Positions 9,120-16,587 of a stretch of 43,808 bases of DNA are shown piece after piece. The stretch comes from Streptomyces viridochromogenes DSM 40736. GTDB taxonomy: Bacteria; Actinomycetota; Actinomycetes; Streptomycetales; Streptomycetaceae. The notes beneath the pieces are model-generated. The model searched no databases and was not told the DNA's origin. It saw only the letters and a list, made by a program, of their open reading frames with translations. The DNA is taken from NCBI RefSeq assembly GCF_000158955.1, contig NZ_GG657757.1, positions 2,391,914-2,435,721 of the forward strand, written 5' to 3'. Each line of letters starts with the position of its first letter. Within the stretch, counting starts at the first letter, position 1. A program made the position numbers and the translations under genes.

Positions 9120-10121
9120 ATGCGTGCTGCCCGGCTCATCAAGATGGTGCTGCTGCTCCAGTCCCGGCCCGCCATGACGGCCGCCGAGCTCGCCCGTGAG
9201 CTGGAGGTGTCGGAGCGGACGGTCACGCGGGACGCGCAGGCCTTGTCGGAGGCGGGAGTGCCGGTGTACGCGGACCGGGGCCGGGCCGGCGGGTACCGGC
9301 TGGTCGGCGGGTACCGGACGCGGCTGACCGGACTGCACCGCGGTGAGGCCGAGGCGCTGTTCCTGTCCGGGGTGCCGGGGGCGCTGCGCGAGATGGGCCT
9401 GGAGGACGCGGCCTCCGCGGCCCGGCTGAAGGTGTCGGCGGCGTTGCTGCCCTCCCTGCGGGACGCCTCGCGGACGGCGGCGCAGCGGTTCCACCTGGAC
9501 GCGCCGAACTGGTTCAAGGAGCCGAGGACGCCCGCGCTGCTACCGGCCGTGGCCGACGCGGTGTGGGACGACCGGCGGATCGGGGCGCGCTACCGGCGCG
9601 GGGAGGACGAGGTCGTCCGGGAGCTGGAGCCGTACGGGCTCGTGCTGAAGGCGGGCGTCTGGTACCTGTGCGCTCGGGTGACCGGGGGCGGGGCCTTCCG
9701 GGTGTACCGGATCGACCGCTTCACGGCGGTGGACGCGGACGGGGAGCGCTTCGAGCGGGAGCCCGAGTTCGACCTGCCCGCCTTCTGGGAGGAGCGGGCG
9801 GAGCAGTTCGCGCGGTCCATCCTGCGGGCGCGGGTCGTGGTGCGGCTCTCCCCCGACGGCGTGCACGGCCTGCCGTACGCCCTCGACTCGCTGTCCGCCC
9901 GGGAGGCCCTCGCGGACGCGGACGCCCCGGACGACGACGGATGGGTGACGGTGGACCTGCCGGTGGAGTCCGAGGAGGTCGCCCACACCCAGCTGACGGC
10001 GCTGGGCCCGGAGGTGGAGGTACTGGCTCCGGAGAGCCTGCGCGAGCGGTTCGCCGGGGACGCGCTGCGGCTGGCAGGGCTGTACCACCCGGGGCGCCAC
10101 CGCCCCCGGGGCGGCGCATAA
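9120..10121 (+). CDS. WYL-domain transcriptional regulator (YafY-like)
   Basis: Predicted DNA-binding protein of 333 residues. An N-terminal HTH_11-type winged helix (about 3-60, with LARELEVSERTVTRDAQALS) is followed by a WYL effector domain (about 140-210, with VWYLCARV) and a C-terminal extension of the WCX type (about 225-320). The ligand is not evident from sequence. ATG at 9120 gives the typical N-terminus MRAARLIKMV; a GTG two codons upstream is also possible. Neither has a ribosome site, because the aceE terminator ends at 9107, so the mRNA may be leaderless or nearly so. It is unlikely to be in an operon with aceE. Confidence 0.88.
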   Translation: MRAARLIKMVLLLQSRPAMTAAELARELEVSERTVTRDAQALSEAGVPVYADRGRAGGYRLVGGYRTRLTGLHRGEAEALFLSGVPGALREMGLEDAASAARLKVSAALLPSLRDASRTAAQRFHLDAPNWFKEPRTPALLPAVADAVWDDRRIGARYRRGEDEVVRELEPYGLVLKAGVWYLCARVTGGGAFRVYRIDRFTAVDADGERFEREPEFDLPAFWEERAEQFARSILRARVVVRLSPDGVHGLPYALDSLSAREALADADAPDDDGWVTVDLPVESEEVAHTQLTALGPEVEVLAPESLRERFAGDALRLAGLYHPGRHRPRGGA

Positions 10122-10177
10122 CGATCCCGCGCACTCCGGGTGCGACCCTGTGCCCCAGGGCCGATGCTTGACCCGTG

Positions 10178-10696
10178 ATGGACGAGACGGAGTTCTGGGA
10201 GCTGGTCGACGACGCCCGGGAGGCCGCCGAGGGCGACCCGGAGGAGCAGGCCGACCTGCTCGTGGCGCGGCTTCTGGAGCTGGACCCCGACATGGTCCTG
10301 GACTTCGCCCGTCACTTCGAGTCCCGCTACAACCGGGCCTACCGCTGGGACCTGTGGGGTGCCGCGTGGGTGCTGCTCGACGGGGCGAGCGACGACGCCT
10401 TCGACTTCTTCCGGTGCTGGCTGATCGGGCAGGGCCGCGTGGTCTTCGAGGGCGCCCTGCACGACCCGGACGCCCTCGCCGAGCTGCTGGGCGACTTCGA
10501 CGAGGAGATCGACGGCGACGGCGAGGAGCTCGGCTACGTGGCCGACGAGGCCTACGAGCAGCTCACCGGCGTGGTCGCCCCCGACCTGGAGATCCCGCCC
10601 GCGCCGGCGGAGCCGGAGGGCACCCCGCTCGACTTCGAGAACGAGCGGCGGCTCGCAGAGCGCTATCCGCGGCTGTGGGAACGCTTCAGGGGCTGA
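10178..10696 (+). CDS. DUF4240 domain protein
   Basis: Acidic cytoplasmic protein of 172 residues with the DUF4240 pattern: an N-terminal DETEFWELVDDAR segment, then RAYRWDLWGAAWVLLDG, then FDFFRCWLIGQGR. No catalytic function is established for the family that I know of. The GTG immediately before the ATG (10175) is an alternative start. The stop codon abuts, with no spacer, the stop codon of the converging gene at 10697, so the sequence TGATCA encodes both stops. Confidence 0.85.
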   Translation: MDETEFWELVDDAREAAEGDPEEQADLLVARLLELDPDMVLDFARHFESRYNRAYRWDLWGAAWVLLDGASDDAFDFFRCWLIGQGRVVFEGALHDPDALAELLGDFDEEIDGDGEELGYVADEAYEQLTGVVAPDLEIPPAPAEPEGTPLDFENERRLAERYPRLWERFRG

Positions 10697-10918
10697 TCAG
10701 GCCGCCTTGCGGCGGCTGGTGTCCGCCGGGACGTACGCGTGCGTCCCGTCGGCTTTCAATGCCTGGTGCAGGGGCGCGGCGTTGGCCTGGTCGAGGGCGG
10801 ACGCCGTGGCCGCCGCCGGGCCGAGGACGACCGTGGCGACCGCGCAGAGCACCGCCCAGGGGCCGCGGGACGCCCCGTGACGCGTCGCCGTGTCGTTCTC
10901 CGTACGGCTGCTGTTCAT
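10697..10918 (-). CDS. Small predicted secreted protein, 73 aa
   Basis: A 73-residue product with a charged N-terminus (residues 1-19), a hydrophobic segment (about 20-40, PWAVLCAVATVVLGP) ending in an Ala-rich signal-peptidase-like site (ATASA), and a short hydrophilic mature part of about 30 residues ending in DTSRRKAA. Its ATG overlaps the stop codon of the upstream amidase frame as ATGA (10915-10918), suggesting translational coupling. I do not recognise the mature peptide. The same strand and frame also form the 3' part of the long open frame created by the amidase frameshift, so a fused product is possible. Confidence 0.6.
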   Translation of the reverse strand: MNSSRTENDTATRHGASRGPWAVLCAVATVVLGPAAATASALDQANAAPLHQALKADGTHAYVPADTSRRKAA

Positions 10919-11836
10919 GATCCCCACCTCCGGTCGGCCGGCTGTGGGGACGACCGTAGGGCGCCGGGATCTGAGGACACCGCGCGCCGGCTGTGGTCTT
11001 GCTGTGGGTCGCCCGTCCGGCCCTGCATCCGGGCCGCCAGCTCCCTGATCTCCGGCAGGCGGGCGTGCAGGGCGGCGCCCGGGCAGCTGGTCATGTAGCC
11101 GTCGCTGTGGCCCGCCAGGGCGGGCAGCTCGGCGGTGGTGCCGGCCGCGTAGCGGCTCAGTCCGTTGCTGGAGACCAGACGGACGCTCGCCCGCGGGTCG
11201 ATGCCGGCCAGGCCGAGCTTCCAGGCGGACAGCGCGGCGATGGCGTGGACCATGGCCTTCGGTACGGGCATGCCCTCGGTGAAGGTGCCGAGGGCCGCGA
11301 TGCCCGTGGTGCGGTGGTTGAAGCCCTGGGTGTGGGCGCCGGTGACGGCGCGCTCGACGCCGCCGGCGCGGCCCTCGTAGATGGTGCCGCAGCGGTCGAC
11401 GACGAAGTTGTAGCCGATGTCGTCCCAGTCGCGGGTGCCGGTCTGGCCGGTGTACAGGTCCTGGATGATGCCGGGCGCGTCGGCGCAGTCGTAGCCGTTT
11501 GGGCGAGTCGGTGTGTTGGACGAAGACGGCGGTGACCTGGTCGTCGTAGCGCGTGCGTGGCTGCGCGTGGGCGGCGTCGTGCAGCCAGTGCGATCTCGGC
11601 ACGATGTGCGGCCGGGGGGCGGCGTAGGACGTGGCGGTGGAGCGCGGCGTGGCCGGGCCTGCGGTGGTGTCGGCGGCGTCCTCGACGCCGTACGCGCACA
11701 GCACCAGGGCGGCGACGGCGGCGAGGCCCGGCAGGCAGCCGAGTGTCGCCCGGGCGGCGCGCGGCAGGCCGCCTATGCCGGGTGTCCGGGCGGCGTGGTG
11801 CCGGTGCGCACCTCGCCGTCTTCGGAAGACACGCAT
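10915..11836 (-). pseudogene. Peptidoglycan-recognition amidase (amidase_2/PGRP), frameshifted
   Basis: Would be an exported N-acetylmuramoyl-L-alanine amidase-like protein of about 306 residues. It has an Arg-rich N-terminus (MRVFRRRRG), a membrane or signal segment (about 30-48), then the amidase fold. The first part reads VTAVFVQHTDSP up to about 11501. The continuation (NGYDCAD..., DDIGYNFVVDRCGTIYEGR, GAHTQGFNH, and GHSDGYMTSCPG near the end) is only found after skipping one base. The break is at the run AAA (minus strand, 11498-11500), where CCC-AAA-CGG would read CCC-AAC-GGC with one A fewer. This may be a real mutation, a sequencing error in a homopolymer, or a +1 recoding site. The start could also be the GTG at 11887 (17 residues longer). 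The 73-aa gene overlaps its stop. Confidence 0.8.
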
Positions 11837-12095
11837 AGACCCACTGTCGGCCTGTTCCGGTGCGTCCGCGATGTGTGATGTGCCCACCCGGTGGAACCAT
11901 CGTCACGGTCCGCGACGTTTTTCCGAGTGCACGGTGCGTGGCCGGTTCTGATCATCCGCGCGCGTGTGACTGATCACCGGGCCCTTCCCCCACGTACTTA
12001 GGGGGTGGCCGCGACGTCGCGTCGTCCGCCCATGGGGCGGGGCGGGCGGGACATCGTGGACACCCCCTAGGGGTTCCGAGAGAAAGAAGGCGTGC

Positions 12096-13280
12096 GTGGA
12101 CCTGCTCGACATCCTGCTGTTGCTGGTCGTCCTGGCGTATGCGGCGTCCGGGTACCGGCGCGGGCTGGTGGCCGGCTGCGTGTCGCTGGCGGGTTTCGTC
12201 GGCGGCGCGGTCGTCGGCGTGTGGGTGCTGCCGTGGGTGATGGACCTGGTGGAGCCGGGGACGACGCGCGCGACGTTGACGGCGGTGTTCACGGTGCTGC
12301 TCCCGGCGGTGGTGGGGCATGAGCTGGCGGGGCGTCTCGCGCTCAGGCTGCGGCGGGAGCTGGACAGGGGGCCGCTCAGGGTGGCGGACGGGATCGGCGG
12401 GGCCGTGGCCAACTCGGTCGCCGTGCTGATCGTGGCGTGGGTGGCCGCGAGCGTCCTGGGCGCCTCCTCGTCGCCGCTGGTCACCTCGGCGATCCGGGAC
12501 TCACGCCTGCTGGGCGCCGTGCAGCGGACGATGCCGGACACCACGCCGGCGTGGTTCTCGGGGGCCACGTCAGCGCTGACCGAGGCGGGCTTCCCGCAGG
12601 TCTTCAACCCGTTCGAGAACGAGTCGACGGCCGAGGTCGCCGAGCCCTCCGGCGACAGCGTCACCGCCGCCGCCACCAACGCCGCCAAGCTGAGCACGGT
12701 GAAGGTCGAGGGCGTCGCCGGCGCCCAGGGCCGTGAGGGCAGCGGCTTCGTGTACGCGCGCGAGCACGTGATGACCAACGCCCACGTGGTGGCCGGCATC
12801 GACGAGCCGACCGTGCAGATCGGCGGGGTCGGGCGGAGGTACGAGGCGAGGGTGGTGCTCTTCGACCCGCAGAAGGACGTGGCCGTGCTGTACGTGCCCG
12901 GTCTCGAGGCGCCCGTGCTGCGCTTCGACGACGACGCCGAGCGCGGCGACTCGGCGGTCGTCGCGGGCTACCCGCAGGACGGCGACCTGAACCTGCAGGC
13001 GGCCACGGTGGCGAACCGGGTCCGCGCGACGGGCCAGAACATCTACAACGACGACACCGTCACCCGGGAGATCTACTCGATCCGCTCCACGGTCCGCCCC
13101 GGTAACTCGGGAGGCCCCCTGCTGACCACGGACGGCCGGGTGTTCGGCGTGGTCTTCGCCCGCTCCACCTCGGACGCGGAGACGGGCTACGTGCTGACGG
13201 CGGCCGAGGTCTCCCCCGACGCGAAGCGCGCGGCGAGCGCGACGTCACCGGTGGACACGGGGGCCCTCGCCCCGTCCTGA
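12096..13280 (+). CDS. Membrane-anchored serine protease (MarP-like, CvpA + trypsin domains)
   Basis: Predicted membrane protein of 394 residues. The N-terminal 125 residues form about four transmembrane helices of the colicin-V-production (CvpA) type. An extracytoplasmic chymotrypsin-like domain (about 195-380) follows. The triad is visible: His230 in TNAHVV, Asp261 in KDVAVL, Ser338 in GNSGGP. This layout is that of the mycobacterial acid-resistance protease MarP (Rv3671c), which acts in the cell envelope. The GTG start follows a GAGAGAAAGAAGG ribosome site. The gene probably forms its own transcript; the GNAT gene converges on it. Domain assignment is confident, and the physiological role is inference from MarP. 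Confidence 0.92.
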   Translation: MDLLDILLLLVVLAYAASGYRRGLVAGCVSLAGFVGGAVVGVWVLPWVMDLVEPGTTRATLTAVFTVLLPAVVGHELAGRLALRLRRELDRGPLRVADGIGGAVANSVAVLIVAWVAASVLGASSSPLVTSAIRDSRLLGAVQRTMPDTTPAWFSGATSALTEAGFPQVFNPFENESTAEVAEPSGDSVTAAATNAAKLSTVKVEGVAGAQGREGSGFVYAREHVMTNAHVVAGIDEPTVQIGGVGRRYEARVVLFDPQKDVAVLYVPGLEAPVLRFDDDAERGDSAVVAGYPQDGDLNLQAATVANRVRATGQNIYNDDTVTREIYSIRSTVRPGNSGGPLLTTDGRVFGVVFARSTSDAETGYVLTAAEVSPDAKRAASATSPVDTGALAPS

Positions 13281-13291
13281 CTCCCGTCATG

Positions 13292-13317
13292 GGCTCCCTG
13301 ACGGCCGTCAGGGAGCC
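13292..13317. terminator. Bidirectional hairpin between the protease and GNAT genes
   Basis: A perfect 26-base palindrome (13 bases per arm) starts 11 bases after the protease stop. Its right arm continues into the tandem repeat at 13305-13337. It can fold on either strand and lies at the ends of two converging genes. Confidence 0.75.
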
Positions 13318-13337
13318 GTCAGGGAGCCGTCAGGGAG
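13305..13337. repeat. Three tandem copies of an 11-bp repeat
   Basis: The unit CCGTCAGGGAG occurs three times head to tail at 13305-13315, 13316-13326 and 13327-13337. It overlaps the 3' end of the GNAT gene, whose stop codon (13319-13321) lies inside unit 2. Because 11 is not a multiple of 3, a change in copy number would change the C-terminus. Confidence 0.85.
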
Positions 13338-13816
13338 CGCCCCATGAACACGTCGTCGACGTAGGCGCCGTCGAGCAGGAACTCCTCCGGCAGGACCCCT
13401 TCCACCACGAACCCCTCGGACGCGTAGAGCCTCCGGGCCGGCGCGTTGTGCCCGAGCACGCGCAGGGTGATGCGCCGCGCCCCCTGCCGTCGCGCCTCCT
13501 CCCCCGCCGCCCGCAGCAGGGCCCGGGCGATGCCGTGTCCGCGCGCCTCCTGCGCGACGGCGAGCCCGCGGATCATCCGTACGTGGGCGTTGCAGGCGAG
13601 CGGTGTGGCGGTCCCCAGCCGGAGGTAGCCGGCGACGGCCCCGGCGAGTTCGGCGACGAGAACCTCCCGCGGCGGGTGCTGTTCGTCGAAGAAGGGGCCG
13701 TACGGCGGCTCGGGGCGGGGCTGGACGGAGTGCAGCGGCGACCAGGTGGCACGGTCGAGGTGCCCCAGCGCCTCCTCGTCGTCGAGCCGTGCCTGGCGTA
13801 TGCGCGGAGTGGGCAT
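13319..13816 (-). CDS. GNAT family N-acetyltransferase
   Basis: Predicted acetyl-CoA-dependent acyltransferase of 165 residues with one GNAT fold: IRQARLDDEEAL at the N-terminus, the acceptor-side strand VLVAELAGAVAGYLRLG, and the CoA-binding loop in IRGLAVAQEARGHGIARALL. The end has the usual ARRLYASEGFVVEG segment. The substrate is not evident. No clear ribosome site precedes the ATG. The final residues RSLTAP are encoded by an 11-bp tandem repeat. It is divergent from the SDR gene, with 70 bases between starts. Confidence 0.88.
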   Translation of the reverse strand: MPTPRIRQARLDDEEALGHLDRATWSPLHSVQPRPEPPYGPFFDEQHPPREVLVAELAGAVAGYLRLGTATPLACNAHVRMIRGLAVAQEARGHGIARALLRAAGEEARRQGARRITLRVLGHNAPARRLYASEGFVVEGVLPEEFLLDGAYVDDVFMGRSLTAP

Positions 13817-13886
13817 GGCGGCAATCTACGTCGGCGGCAGCGGCTGCCGACGGGGGTTTTACGGGGGCGACCGGCAAGATTGAGTC

Positions 13887-14783
13887 ATGCGACGCATCGC
13901 GGTGACCGGCGCCTCCGGTCTCATCGGCAGCGCCCTGGTGCGGTCCCTGACCGCGGACGGGCACGAAGTGGTGCGCCTCGTGCGCCGAACGCCCCGGGCG
14001 GCGGACGAGGTCCGGTGGGACCCGGAGGGCGGGCGCGCGGACGCGGCCGGGCTCGCCGGGTGTCACGCGGTGGTCAACCTGGCGGGGGCCGGGGTCGGCG
14101 ACCGCCGCTGGACGGACGCCTACAAGCAGCGGATCCGCGACAGCCGGGTGAACGGCACCGCGGCGCTCGCCCGGGCGGTCGCCTCGCTGGACGAGCGGGA
14201 CCGGCCGAGGGTCTTCGTGAACGGCAGCGCCATCGGCTACTACGGCGAGACCGGGGACCGTGCCGTCGACGAGAGCGCACCGGCGGGCGAGGGTTTCCTG
14301 CCCTCCCTGTGCGTGGAGTGGGAGGGTGCCACGGCACCGGCCCAGGAGGCCGGCGTGCGCACGGTGTTCAGCCGGACCGGGCTGGTCGTGTCCCGCCGGG
14401 GCGGGGCGTGGGGGCGGCTGTTCCCGCTGTTCCAGGCGGGACTCGGCGGGCGCATGGGCGACGGGCGGCAGTACTGGTCGTTCGTCGCGCTGCACGACGA
14501 GGTGGCGGCGATCCGGCATCTCATCGACACCGACGGCCTGTCCGGGCCGTTCAACGTCACCGCCCCGAACCCCCTGACGAACCGTGAGATCACGGCGGCC
14601 ATGGGGCGCGTGCTGCACCGGCCCACCGTCTTCGCCGTGCCCGCGCCGGTGCTGCGGACCGTGCTCGGCGAGATGTCCGGTGATGTGCTCGGCAGCGCCC
14701 GGGTGTTGCCGGCGCGCCTGCTGGAATCGGGTTTCCGGTTCGCCTTCCCGGAGATCGAGGGGGCCATCCGGGCGGCGCTGTGA
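13887..14783 (+). CDS. TIGR01777-family SDR/epimerase protein (YfcH/SulA-like)
   Basis: A 298-residue Rossmann-fold protein with NAD(P) motif TGASGLIGSALV (residues 7-18), the family's NLAGAGVGDRRW, and FVNGSAIGYYG carrying the SDR tyrosine region. A C-terminal DUF1731-type segment (about 245-298) ends in FAFPEIEGAIRAAL. The length matches the TIGR01777 family, sometimes called cell-division inhibitor or nucleoside-diphosphate-sugar epimerase; the true substrate is unknown. In mycobacteria the orthologue (Rv2216) lies directly between dlaT and lipB. Its retention beside lipoate genes here suggests a linked role, but that is inference. Confidence 0.9.
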   Translation: MRRIAVTGASGLIGSALVRSLTADGHEVVRLVRRTPRAADEVRWDPEGGRADAAGLAGCHAVVNLAGAGVGDRRWTDAYKQRIRDSRVNGTAALARAVASLDERDRPRVFVNGSAIGYYGETGDRAVDESAPAGEGFLPSLCVEWEGATAPAQEAGVRTVFSRTGLVVSRRGGAWGRLFPLFQAGLGGRMGDGRQYWSFVALHDEVAAIRHLIDTDGLSGPFNVTAPNPLTNREITAAMGRVLHRPTVFAVPAPVLRTVLGEMSGDVLGSARVLPARLLESGFRFAFPEIEGAIRAAL

Positions 14784-15022
14784 GGGCGTTCCCGCACACC
14801 GCGCCGGTCGTTCTGAGACAGCGCTTCGCGCCGCACACCAGCCCCCTGCAACCACTTCATGCCCACCAGGCGTCCATATGCGACCGCTGTGCGACCGTGC
14901 TCTGCCGATGCGCGACTCCACCTGACCGATCACGGTCCTACCCTCGACCAGAACTCGCGTATCCACGCGGCCTGTTGAGGGCATGACGTCTCCAGCGCCC
15001 GCGCAACCTCGAGGAGGGGCAC

Positions 15023-16429
15023 GTGCTTGAGCCCGCGTACCAGGCGGACGTGGTCGTCGTGGGGGCCGGGGTCGCCGGACTCTCGGCCGCGCACCGGCTG
15101 ACCAGCGCAGGAGTGACGACCATGGTCCTGGAGGCCGCCCACGGCGTCGGCGGCCGCATGGCGACGGAGAAGATCGACGGCTTCCGGCTCGACAGGGTCG
15201 GCCAGTTGCTGTCCACGGCGTATCCGGAACTACGGCAGACACCCGGGCTCGGCGGGCTCGTGCTGCGCCCCTTCGCTCCCGGTGTCCTGCTGCACGGCGA
15301 CGGACGCCACCACCGCGCGGGCCTCCAGCCCGGCGCGGGGGGCGCACGGGGCGCATTGCATGCGGTTCGCGCTCTGGCGAGCGCCCCTCGTCCGCCGTCG
15401 GCGACCCGCCCGCCCAGGAGGCCGGTGGCCGTGCCCGGCCGGCAGGTCTCGGTGCCCCGGAGCCGGTCCGGCGCCCCGCTGGGCACGGCCGTCGACCAGG
15501 CCCGTCTGGGCGCCGCGCTGACCCGGCTGGCGGGCACCCCGGCCGAACGGCTGCTGGCCCGCCCGGAGCTGCCCGCCGGTGAGGCCCTGGCGGCCCGCGG
15601 GCTGCCCGCCCGGACGATCGACGGCTTCCTGCGTCCGCTGCTCGCCGCCCTGCTGTGCGACCCGGACCTGACGACGTCCAGCCGGTGCGCGGACCTGGCG
15701 CTGCGCTCCTTCGCGAGCGGGCGGCTGTGTGTGCCCGAGGGCGGCGCGGAGGCCCTGCCGGAGCTGCTGGCGAGCACGCTGCCGCCGGGCTCCGTGCACA
15801 CCGGCGTGCGCGTCACCTCCGTCTCCACGACCTCGGTGACGACCGCCGAGCACGGCGAGATCCGCTGCCGGGCGGTGCTGGTGGCCACGGACGCCAGGGC
15901 CGCGGCCGAGCTGCTGCCCGGCTTGCGGGTGCCGGACTTCCATCCGGTGACGGTGGTGCATCACACGACGGACGAGCCTCCCGCGACCGGGGCGTCTCTG
16001 CTGCTCGACGCGGACCTCGGTGGGCCGGTCGCCCATACGGCCGTGGTCAGCCGGGTCGATCCGTCTCGCGCCCCGGCGGGGCGGGCGCTGGTGTCCTCGA
16101 CGGTTCTCGGACGGCCGCCGGGTGACGTCGACACGGCGGTGCGGATGCATCTGGCGCGGCTGTACGGGGTGTCGACGGCTCGGTGGGAGACGTTGGCCGT
16201 GCGTCACACGGCGGAGGCGGTGCCCGCGATGCGGCCGCCGCATGATCTGCGGCGGCCGGTGCGGTTGCTCGCGGGCCTGTACGTGTGCGGGGATCACCGG
16301 GACACCAGTACGGTCCAGGGCGCTCTGCACTCCGGACATCGGGCGTCGGCGGCGATCCTGGCCGACCTCGGGGCCGGACGGTCCCTGCATGTCGCCGACC
16401 CCGTGCCCACTGTGCCCCGGGCCGCGTAG
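15023..16429 (+). CDS. FAD-dependent oxidoreductase (amine oxidase/phytoene-desaturase fold)
   Basis: Flavoprotein of 468 residues. The N-terminal FAD motif VVVGAGVAGLSAAHRL (about 9-24) is followed by GVGGRMATEKIDGFRLDRVGQ, which resembles the amine oxidase/phytoene desaturase group. The C-terminal FAD-site segment GLYVCGDHRDTSTVQGALHSG is also present. The substrate is not evident. The GTG start follows a strong GAGGAGG site (15011-15017). Residues about 95-150 are Ala/Arg/Pro-rich and poorly structured (RPPSATRPPRRPVAVPGRQ) and look like an insert relative to related proteins I know. It is followed by repeats and then a converging regulator gene. Confidence 0.88.
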   Translation: MLEPAYQADVVVVGAGVAGLSAAHRLTSAGVTTMVLEAAHGVGGRMATEKIDGFRLDRVGQLLSTAYPELRQTPGLGGLVLRPFAPGVLLHGDGRHHRAGLQPGAGGARGALHAVRALASAPRPPSATRPPRRPVAVPGRQVSVPRSRSGAPLGTAVDQARLGAALTRLAGTPAERLLARPELPAGEALAARGLPARTIDGFLRPLLAALLCDPDLTTSSRCADLALRSFASGRLCVPEGGAEALPELLASTLPPGSVHTGVRVTSVSTTSVTTAEHGEIRCRAVLVATDARAAAELLPGLRVPDFHPVTVVHHTTDEPPATGASLLLDADLGGPVAHTAVVSRVDPSRAPAGRALVSSTVLGRPPGDVDTAVRMHLARLYGVSTARWETLAVRHTAEAVPAMRPPHDLRRPVRLLAGLYVCGDHRDTSTVQGALHSGHRASAAILADLGAGRSLHVADPVPTVPRAA

Positions 16430-16472
16430 GTGGTTTTCGGGTGCGCGTGCGCTGTGGCTTGTCGCACCCCCG

Positions 16473-16579
16473 CGGCGAAGCCGCACACGGGCACAGCCCC
16501 GCGCCCCTGGGTCGGCCCACAGCCGCTGCCAATGGCGCCACCCGGCGAAGCCGCACACGGGCACAGCCCCGCGCCCCTG
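16473..16579. repeat. Pair of identical 37-bp repeats
   Basis: Two identical 37-base copies (16473-16509 and 16543-16579), each beginning CGGCGAAGCCGCACACGGGC and ending in CCCCGCGCCCCTG, lie 70 bases apart between two converging genes. A TGTGGCTTGTCGC segment (16453-16465) before copy 1 is shared with the repeat at 32330. They look like a diverged form of the dispersed repeat at 1767 and 5299. Confidence 0.85.
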
Positions 16580-16587
16580 AAGGGCCC

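Noticed and set aside
6320..9517. A 1065-codon open frame antisense to aceE and the WYL gene
   Set aside because: It is one of many long shadow frames caused by high GC; the sense strand carries the conserved proteins and correct codon bias, while the antisense product is Arg/Val-rich with no domain.
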